Assembly: GCA_944363745.1 (NCBI GenBank)
Contig: CALVVD010000008.1
Coordinates: 1 to 19,007 of the forward strand
Reading direction: 5' to 3'
DNA: 19,007 bases
DNA from: an uncultured Bacilli bacterium
GTDB lineage: Bacteria > Bacillota_I > Bacilli_A > RF39 > UBA660
Within the stretch, counting starts at the first letter, position 1; each line of letters begins with the position of its first letter. Positions 14,676-19,007 of the stretch are shown piece by piece. The notes beneath the pieces are model-generated. The model was not told where the DNA came from. It saw only the letters and a list, made by a program, of their open reading frames with translations, and ran no database searches. The translations under genes were made by a program, and so were the position numbers.

Positions 14676-16767
14676 CTATTATTAACTCATTATCTTTAAC
14701 ATCAAAAGTAACAGTCTCTCCATATTTAATAGTACCTTTAACTAACTCATGAGCAAGTAAACTCTCAACTGTCTTACTAACTTCACGTTTTAAAGGTCTA
14801 GCTCCATAATTAACATCATATCCTGCATCAACCAAATATTCTTTCGCTTCACGAGTTAATTTAATATGAATATCATTATTACTTAAACGTTTCTCAATAT
14901 CAGAAATAATCTTATCAAGTATTTGATATATTACATCTTTAGTAAGAGGTTTAAAGACAATAATCTCATCTACACGGTTAATAAATTCAGGTCTAAAGTG
15001 ACTTCTTACTTCATCCATTACTTTACTAGTATCACCATCTAATATATATTCACTACCAAGGTTAGATGTCATAATGATAATAGTATTTTTAAAGTCAACA
15101 GTTCTACCATTAGAATCAGTTATTCTACCATCATCAAGTATTTGTAGTAAAAGGTTTAATACTTCAGGATGAGCTTTCTCTATTTCATCAAATAAAACGA
15201 TACTATATGGATTACGTCTTACTGCCTCAGTAAGTTGTCCTCCTTCTTCATAACCAACATAACCTGGAGGAGAACCAATTAAACGACTAACACTAAACTT
15301 CTCCATATATTCACTCATATCAATACGAACCATATGCTTCTCATCATCAAAAAGTTCATAGGCAAGAGTTCTTGCTACTTCAGTTTTACCAACTCCAGTA
15401 GGACCTAAAAAGATGAATGAACCAATAGGTCTATTAGGATCTTTTATACCGCTACGTGACTTAATTATCGCTTCACTAACTAAATGTAAAGCTTCATCTT
15501 GTCCCATAACACGACTCTTCATACTATTCTCTAAATTAAGAAGTTTCTCTTTCTCACTACTAACTAACTTACTTAAAGGAATATTAGTCATTTTAGAAAT
15601 AACACTAGCGATATCTTCTTCTGTTACATTATCACTAAGTAATTTCATTTCATCACGACTCTTTAATTCCTCTAATTCTTTCTCTAACTTAGGAATAGTA
15701 CCATGTTGAAGCTTAGCAGCTTTCTCTAAGTCATACTTATTTTCAGCTTGTTCTAACTCAAAACGAGCCTTCTCAATTTCTCTTTTCTTATCATTAATCT
15801 TATCATTAAGACTTTTCTCTTCTTCCCAAGCCTCTTTATATTCCTTCTCTTTAGCTTTTAACTCACCTAGCTCTTTATCTATCTCATCTTTACGCTTCAT
15901 AGATAACTGGTCTTTCTCTTTCTTAATCGCTTGTCTTTCAATTTCAAGTCTCATAATCTTACGAGTTAAAGAATCAAGTGCATTAGGAACAGAGTCCATT
16001 TGTACACGAATAGTAGCACATGCTTCATCTACTAAATCTATCGCTTTATCAGGTAAATATCTATCAGTAATATAACGATTAGATAGAGTTGCAGCGGCAA
16101 CTAAAGCTTTATCATGAATAGTAACTCCATGATGTATTTCAAACTTTTCTTTAAGACCACGAAGTATAGTGATAGTATCTTCTACACTAGGTTCATGAAC
16201 AATAATCTTTTGAAAACGACGTTCTAAAGCCCCATCTTTTTCTATATACTTACGGTATTCATTTAAAGTAGTCGCACCAATTACGTGAATCTCACCACGA
16301 GCAAGCATAGGTTTTAAGATATTAGAAGTATCCATCGCTCCTTCAGTATTACCAGTACCTACAATCATATGAATCTCATCAATAAACATGATAATAGAGC
16401 CTTCACTCTTCTTAATCTCATTTAAGACTTTCTTAAGTCTCTCTTCAAACTCACCACGGTATTTAGCACCTGCAACAAGACTAGCCATATCAAGTTCCCA
16501 AATAGTTTTATTTTTTAAGCTAGCAGGAACATCTCCACGTTCTATACGAAGAGCAAGTCCTTCAACAATAGCAGTCTTACCAACACCAGGTTCACCAATT
16601 AAAACAGGATTATTCTTAGTACGACGAGATAAAACACGAGTAATACTACGAATCTCTTCATCACGACCAATAACAGGATCAATCTTACCTGCTTTAACCG
16701 CTTCATTTATATTACGACCATATTTTTCTAATACATTCTCATTTTCTTCATTTGGATTTTGATACAT
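14668..16767 (-). CDS. clpB: ClpB disaggregase lacking the N-terminal domain
   Basis: Hexameric AAA+ ATPase that pulls polypeptides out of aggregates, working with DnaK. Numbered from the ATG at 16767: first ATPase domain with Walker A GEPGVGKT (58-65) and Walker [10 protein letters not shown] (~125-133), a coiled-coil middle domain (~260-395) that marks ClpB as opposed to ClpC/ClpA, second ATPase domain with Walker A GPTGVGKT (455-462), Walker [13 protein letters not shown] (~523-534) and sensor-2 GAR (655-657). Full-length ClpB has ~860 residues; here the ~150-residue N-domain is absent and the first ATPase starts almost at once. The upstream ATG at 16776 abuts the GGAG site, so the ATG at 16767 is preferred. 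A CIRCE element indicates HrcA control. Confidence 0.95.
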   Translation of the reverse strand: MYQNPNEENENVLEKYGRNINEAVKAGKIDPVIGRDEEIRSITRVLSRRTKNNPVLIGEPGVGKTAIVEGLALRIERGDVPASLKNKTIWELDMASLVAGAKYRGEFEERLKKVLNEIKKSEGSIIMFIDEIHMIVGTGNTEGAMDTSNILKPMLARGEIHVIGATTLNEYRKYIEKDGALERRFQKIIVHEPSVEDTITILRGLKEKFEIHHGVTIHDKALVAAATLSNRYITDRYLPDKAIDLVDEACATIRVQMDSVPNALDSLTRKIMRLEIERQAIKKEKDQLSMKRKDEIDKELGELKAKEKEYKEAWEEEKSLNDKINDKKREIEKARFELEQAENKYDLEKAAKLQHGTIPKLEKELEELKSRDEMKLLSDNVTEEDIASVISKMTNIPLSKLVSSEKEKLLNLENSMKSRVMGQDEALHLVSEAIIKSRSGIKDPNRPIGSFIFLGPTGVGKTEVARTLAYELFDDEKHMVRIDMSEYMEKFSVSRLIGSPPGYVGYEEGGQLTEAVRRNPYSIVLFDEIEKAHPEVLNLLLQILDDGRITDSNGRTVDFKNTIIIMTSNLGSEYILDGDTSKVMDEVRSHFRPEFINRVDEIIVFKPLTKDVIYQILDKIISDIEKRLSNNDIHIKLTREAKEYLVDAGYDVNYGARPLKREVSKTVESLLAHELVKGTIKYGETVTFDVKDNELIIEK

Positions 16768-16796
16768 ATTACCCATCTCCTTTCTTACACATACAT

Positions 16797-16825
16797 ATTA
16801 TATAACACAAATTAGCACTTGTCAA
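16797..16825 (-). promoter_or_regulatory. Consensus promoter of clpB
   Basis: TTGACA (16825-16820), exactly 17 bases, then TATAAT (16802-16797): a perfect housekeeping promoter on the minus strand. The -35 lies inside the CIRCE element, so bound repressor would block it. Confidence 0.92.
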
Positions 16826-16838
16826 TAGAGAGTGCTAA
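16812..16838. promoter_or_regulatory. CIRCE operator (HrcA site)
   Basis: TTAGCACTT-N9-GAGTGCTAA on the plus strand, differing from the CIRCE consensus TTAGCACTC-N9-GAGTGCTAA by one base. HrcA is the known repressor at CIRCE and releases it on heat stress. The hrcA gene is not in the window. Confidence 0.92.
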
Positions 16839-16846
16839 ATATCGTT

Positions 16847-16898
16847 AAAAAATATAATCTAGTACATAATAATATCATCTATTACATACTAGATTATA
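16847..16898 (-). terminator. Probable terminator after the DGR-type target gene
   Basis: TATAATCTAGTA (16898-16887, read on the minus strand it is its own partner) pairs with TACTAGATTATA at 16864-16853, a perfect 12-bp stem with a 22-base loop, followed on the minus strand by six Ts (16852-16847). The stem is AT-rich, but the T run only on this strand suits transcription from the gene at 18830-16982. Confidence 0.6.
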
Positions 16899-16914
16899 CA
16901 CTACCAAAATCTTG

Positions 16915-16952
16915 CTTTAAGAAATTATATCTTCTGATATAATTTCTTAAAG
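16915..16952. repeat. Perfect 17-bp hairpin downstream of the variable region
   Basis: CTTTAAGAAATTATATC (16915-16931), a 4-base loop and its exact complement (16936-16952). It lies 30 bases beyond the stop codon of the target gene. Neither strand has a proper T run after it, so it is not a typical terminator. DGR variable regions are known to carry a hairpin or cruciform just downstream that aids homing; this has the right place and symmetry. Confidence 0.7.
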
Positions 16953-16972
16953 ATCGTTCAAGCCTCTAATTC

Positions 16973-17002
16973 GTATCGTCCTCACGGACTAGGACTCATC
17001 AC
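16973..17002 (-). other. Hammerhead-ribozyme-core-like motif across the stop codon
   Basis: On the minus strand GTGATGAGTCC, then TAGTCC, then GTGAGGACGATAC. Without the middle six bases this differs from the common hammerhead core (CUGAUGA, a GUCC-GUGA-GGAC stem-loop, GAAAC) at two places: C to G at the first base and A to U in GAAA. GTCC-GTGA-GGAC (16989-16978) is a small hairpin with a GNRA tetraloop holding the TGA stop. I could not draw convincing stems I and III, so self-cleavage here is unlikely; it may be a relic or a chance likeness. Confidence 0.3.
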
Positions 17003-17116
17003 GAGGCAGAACGAGCCATTGACGTTAGCATCGCCATTAGAGGAGTAATGATAGAAGTTGAAAACACCTGCACACTCACCAGGATTAGTACCCCAGTAAC
17101 CGCCGCGCAACAACCA
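16982..17116 (-). other. Candidate DGR variable region (VR)
   Basis: The last 45 codons, from Trp-Leu-Leu-Arg-Gly-Gly to Ser-Phe-Cys-Leu-Val-Met-Ser-Pro. By hand count 71 of 140 bases at 16981-17120 are G or C (about 51%), in a very AT-rich genome. Fixed GC-rich codons (CGC GGC, CTC GTG, TTC TGC) alternate with clusters that look like AAC/AAT with substituted adenines: TAC, GGT ACT AAT, GGT GAG TGT, TAT CAT TAC TCC TCT, GAT. The frame RGG...AGVF...NG...SFCLV follows the DGR lectin-fold pattern. The template repeat, reverse transcriptase and Avd are not in the window. Confidence 0.65.
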
Positions 17117-18232
17117 TGGATTCGTTTGTGTTACCATTGTCTGATAATCTCCATACCAACCTGCTGTTTCACTTAATGCATGTGAATAACATACTCCTCC
17201 ATTACATGCTTCACTTGCTGTGCTACTTGTATATTTATTATAATATTTACTTTCTAATGTTAATGGTTCACTAAATCCACTACTTCCTACTACATCATTA
17301 TAATTTCCCATTACATATTCCCAAGCTCCTCCTGACATGTCATATACTCCATATATTGTTCCTGTTGTACTGGCTCCTACTCCTTTTCCTGATTCTCCAC
17401 TCTCATCTCTTATGTTATTATCATATGTATATTGACATCCATAATCTGTATTTCCATTACTTGGGCTTCCATAACTACATCCTGTTATATATTGGTTACT
17501 CTTATTTTGATATATCTCTTTATTAGCACCTATAAAATTAACATTTCCTAACTTTCCATAGGCACTCTGTGATAGGTATGCTACCGCTCCCCACTCATCA
17601 TTTCTCATTGCATGGGAATTCATATTAGTACTAAATCCATATCTATTTCCTTCAGCACTTACTTTAAGTCCTACATTATAAATGTTACTTACACTTATAA
17701 TTCTCCAACTACTTACATTTGGCTTTATTATTGGATCTGGTGTTGTACTATTTGTTTGACTTTGCGTTGCATTACTTGTCTCAAACTTTCCTACCCATAT
17801 TCCTGATAGTTCAGTATCTCCAAGCGTAAAGGCATCTGGTGTATACCAATTAGTTGGTTCATCTGTTGATAAATACTGTGCAGTTCCTCTTTCTTTTACA
17901 TCCGTTCCAACAAACTTAATATCTATTTCTCCTGGTAAAGCTTGTGTTGGTGTACTACTTAAATACACTCCTCTTTTTCCATAATAATGAGCTCCTCCAT
18001 CACTACTTGCAATCGTATAACTATATCTTGGTATCCATACCCACATAGTTTCTATATCTTCCATTGGTATTACTGTTCCTACTCCTGCACTTTGGTATTC
18101 TGCTAACTTGTCACTACTTACAGTAACTGCATTAGCCCATATTCCCATACCATAATTATACCAACCATTATTTTTATCTGTTTTTACCCAATTATAACCA
18201 TCATGTCTTACTGCAATCATGTTACTATCCAT
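16982..18232 (-). CDS. C-terminal FGE/C-type-lectin domain of the display protein
   Basis: The longest intact frame of the broken gene, 416 residues from an internal ATG. Family marks are IPMEDIETMWVWIPRY (~55-70), LSGIWVGKFETSN (~142-154), AMRNDEWGAVAYLSQSAYG (~208-226), YDMSGGAWEYVMGNYND (~297-313, the FGE-type D-M-S-G-x-x-W-E motif) and a C-terminal PWLLRGGYW...SFCLVMS. These are typical of formylglycine-generating-enzyme-like domains used as DGR targets for ligand binding; enzymatic activity is not implied. The frame stays open upstream of the ATG (NEEVNEPE), which shows it is the continuation of the preceding frame and probably not an independent gene. The product, if anchored, would be displayed outside the cell. 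Confidence 0.75.
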   Translation of the reverse strand: MDSNMIAVRHDGYNWVKTDKNNGWYNYGMGIWANAVTVSSDKLAEYQSAGVGTVIPMEDIETMWVWIPRYSYTIASSDGGAHYYGKRGVYLSSTPTQALPGEIDIKFVGTDVKERGTAQYLSTDEPTNWYTPDAFTLGDTELSGIWVGKFETSNATQSQTNSTTPDPIIKPNVSSWRIISVSNIYNVGLKVSAEGNRYGFSTNMNSHAMRNDEWGAVAYLSQSAYGKLGNVNFIGANKEIYQNKSNQYITGCSYGSPSNGNTDYGCQYTYDNNIRDESGESGKGVGASTTGTIYGVYDMSGGAWEYVMGNYNDVVGSSGFSEPLTLESKYYNKYTSSTASEACNGGVCYSHALSETAGWYGDYQTMVTQTNPWLLRGGYWGTNPGECAGVFNFYHYSSNGDANVNGSFCLVMSPSP

Positions 18233-18243
18233 TTCAGGTTCAT

Positions 18244-18753
18244 TTACTTCTTCATTATCTTGGATAAACTTATCTCTGCTACTTGTTGTGTTGCAAATAC
18301 TTTTAGTTTACGTAATAACACTTTTCCCATAACATCATTTTCTGCTTCTATATTTAACCAAACTCTTAACTCACAATCTATCTTTTCACTAGCATTTATC
18401 ACTCCGTGATATATAGAAGGAGAATCAGATAACGATCCTGTATAAGTATCGCTACCTACTTTTAATTCATATCTTATATCTTTAGTATCTAATAATTCAC
18501 AAGCACTACCATCTGTAGTTTTACAATTACTTATTAACTCTTCATCATCTATTAAAGATAACGAATAATATAAATCTATTCTACTTTTATTATTTAAAGA
18601 AAATTTATAAGGACTAGTCTTTCTCCCATCACTATCATAAGTTGGTATTGCATTTACTAACTTGATCCCTTCACTTGCACTCTCATCAAGTTCTAAGTCT
18701 ATAGTATCTACTAAAATACTTACATCTTTTTCTCCTTGTATTGTTGTCATCAA
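18244..18753 (-). CDS. N-terminal beta-rich segment of the display protein
   Basis: 169 codons from a TTG to a TAA, the middle frame of the broken gene. Its open frame continues upstream through a hydrophobic helix (18819-18757) to a TAA with no ATG, so the TTG is not a believable start. Residues are Ser/Asp/Leu/Ile-rich strands: DVSILVDTIDLELDES, KLVNAIPTYDSDGR, YKFSLNNKSRIDLYYSLSL, ELRVWLNIEAEND. With the anchor ending SYAWL it resembles the small exported TasA/camelysin-type beta domains of Firmicutes, though I cannot confirm that. It is best read as residues ~27-195 of the reconstructed protein. Confidence 0.55.
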   Translation of the reverse strand: MMTTIQGEKDVSILVDTIDLELDESASEGIKLVNAIPTYDSDGRKTSPYKFSLNNKSRIDLYYSLSLIDDEELISNCKTTDGSACELLDTKDIRYELKVGSDTYTGSLSDSPSIYHGVINASEKIDCELRVWLNIEAENDVMGKVLLRKLKVFATQQVAEISLSKIMKK

Positions 18754-18874
18754 CCAAGCATATGATAATCCTATTATTAATATTATTAAAACTACTAAAG
18801 CTATTATTATAATAATTTTCTTTTATCCATAATGCAACACTCCAATTATTTATAGTTTCATCTACCATAAAAAA

Positions 18875-18904
18875 ATTATACCACATTTTTGTCTATTTTC
18901 CCAA
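18875..18904 (-). promoter_or_regulatory. Promoter of the display protein gene
   Basis: TTGGGA (18904-18899), an 18-base spacer and a perfect TATAAT (18880-18875) with TG one base upstream (TGGTATAAT). It is about 45 bases before the ATG at 18830. An intact promoter suggests the gene was functional recently, if it is not still. Confidence 0.7.
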
Positions 18905-18972
18905 GAAAATAAATAAAAAACAAGTATATTTAGTAACTATTCACAGTCCAGAAAATAAATAACTGGAAAAAT

Positions 18973-19002
18973 CAGCCAATTTATTAATTGTTGGCTGTTT
19001 TT
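18973..19002. terminator. Terminator hairpin at the right edge
   Basis: CAGCCAA (18973-18979) pairs with TTGGCTG (18991-18997), followed by five Ts; on the other strand the hairpin is followed by ATTTTT. It probably ends a gene lying outside the window and isolates the display gene from it. Confidence 0.75.
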
Positions 19003-19007
19003 AAATT

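Larger units (their letters stand above)
16982..18830 (-). pseudogene. Reconstructed DGR-type surface display protein with two frameshifts
   Basis: Adding one base in each of two places joins three frames into a single 616-residue protein. It starts at ATG 18830 (GGAG nine bases upstream, TATAAT promoter before that). The first shift is in an A4 run at 18824-18821 or 18819-18816; repair gives MDKKK followed by an Ile/Leu/Val helix ending GLSYAWL. The second is near the TTT run at 18268-18266; repair gives ISFIQDNEEVNEPEMDSN. Without repair the ATG frame stops after seven codons and the middle frame stops at 18244. Domains: anchor (6-22), beta-rich TasA/camelysin-like domain (~28-190, weak likeness), FGE-sulfatase/C-type-lectin fold (~200-616) with the variable region last. 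Either a decaying gene or sequencing indels in homopolymers. Confidence 0.7.

Noticed and set aside
15413..16762. Two plus-strand frames inside clpB (98 and 124 codons)
   Set aside because: They are antisense to conserved ATPase motifs, have no ribosome sites and have Ser/Leu-rich compositions typical of reverse shadows.
16853..17030. Complete three-stem hammerhead ribozyme
   Set aside because: The core motif is recognisable but stems I and III could not be paired convincingly on either side, and two core bases differ, so I report only a core-like motif.
17612..18409. Plus-strand frames of 64 and 68 codons over the display gene
   Set aside because: No ribosome site or promoter, and the opposite strand carries a clear conserved domain.
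18686..18886. 66-codon frame starting at the promoter of the display gene
   Set aside because: It begins within the -10 region and its codons are the shifted reading of the anchor helix and beta domain; no ribosome site. It is a shadow of the broken gene.
18948..18966. CCAG...CTGG inverted repeat near the right edge
   Set aside because: Only four to five base pairs around an 11-base loop; expected by chance.
16982..19007. DGR template repeat, Avd or reverse transcriptase in the window
   Set aside because: I looked for a second copy of the GC-rich VR sequence and for a reverse transcriptase motif (YxDD-type) in all listed proteins and found none.
1..19007. Mycoplasma genetic code (TGA as Trp), CRISPR array, tRNA, rRNA or insertion sequence
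   Set aside because: TGA ends genes here and Trp is TGG. No regularly spaced repeats, tRNA-like cloverleaf, rRNA segment or transposase was seen.

Overview
The window is AT-rich chromosomal DNA from a walled, Gram-positive-type bacterium of the low-GC Firmicutes/Bacilli. An uncultured gut lineage near the Erysipelotrichales or RF39 group is my best inference from overall flavour. The evidence is the strong AT bias in coding and intergenic DNA, purine-rich Shine-Dalgarno sites (AAGGAGG, GGAGGTG), TTGACA/TATAAT promoters, a CIRCE operator, a sortase with its wall substrate, a lipoprotein and a D,D-carboxypeptidase. TGA is a stop and tryptophan is TGG, so this is not the Mycoplasma code.

Layout. 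At the far left, positions 1-70 hold a possible gene start on the minus strand that runs into a G9 tract. A VanY-type carboxypeptidase (137-1264, minus) is divergent from a plus-strand operon: patatin-like phospholipase, YhcC-type radical SAM protein, a protein of unknown family, a stand-alone GdpP-like DHH/DHHA1 phosphodiesterase and a lipoprotein, ending at a terminator at 6001-6033. A separate membrane-anchored protein with two Ig-like repeats follows (6089-6817). It converges, across a bidirectional terminator, with a minus-strand operon read from right to left: formate-tetrahydrofolate ligase, a 46-residue protein coupled to it, a zinc-ribbon/HEIRH putative metallopeptidase, and CorA. Further right on the minus strand are a protein of unknown family and a thymidylate kinase. 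The kinase is divergent from a two-gene surface unit: a thioester (Cys-Gln) adhesin with SpaA-like repeats and a VPNTS sorting signal, overlapping its own small sortase. That pair converges with clpB, which lacks the usual N-domain and is driven by a consensus promoter overlapped by a CIRCE element.

The most interesting region is 16,900-18,900. One surface protein gene on the minus strand (616 codons once two single-base frameshifts are repaired) has an N-terminal membrane anchor, a beta-rich domain and a C-terminal formylglycine-enzyme/C-type-lectin fold. Its last ~130 bases look like the variable region of a diversity-generating retroelement (DGR). GC jumps to about 51%, rare codons such as CGC appear in fixed positions, and runs of codons look like AAY codons with substituted adenines. 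A perfect 17-bp hairpin lies 30 bases past the stop, and the stop codon itself sits in a motif resembling a hammerhead-ribozyme core. No reverse transcriptase, template repeat or Avd gene is in the window, so diversification would have to act from a distance.

Taken together the window is mostly housekeeping (folate C1, dTMP, Mg2+, chaperone, nucleotide turnover) interleaved with cell-surface genes. The surface genes (adhesin-sortase and DGR-type display protein) flank clpB.
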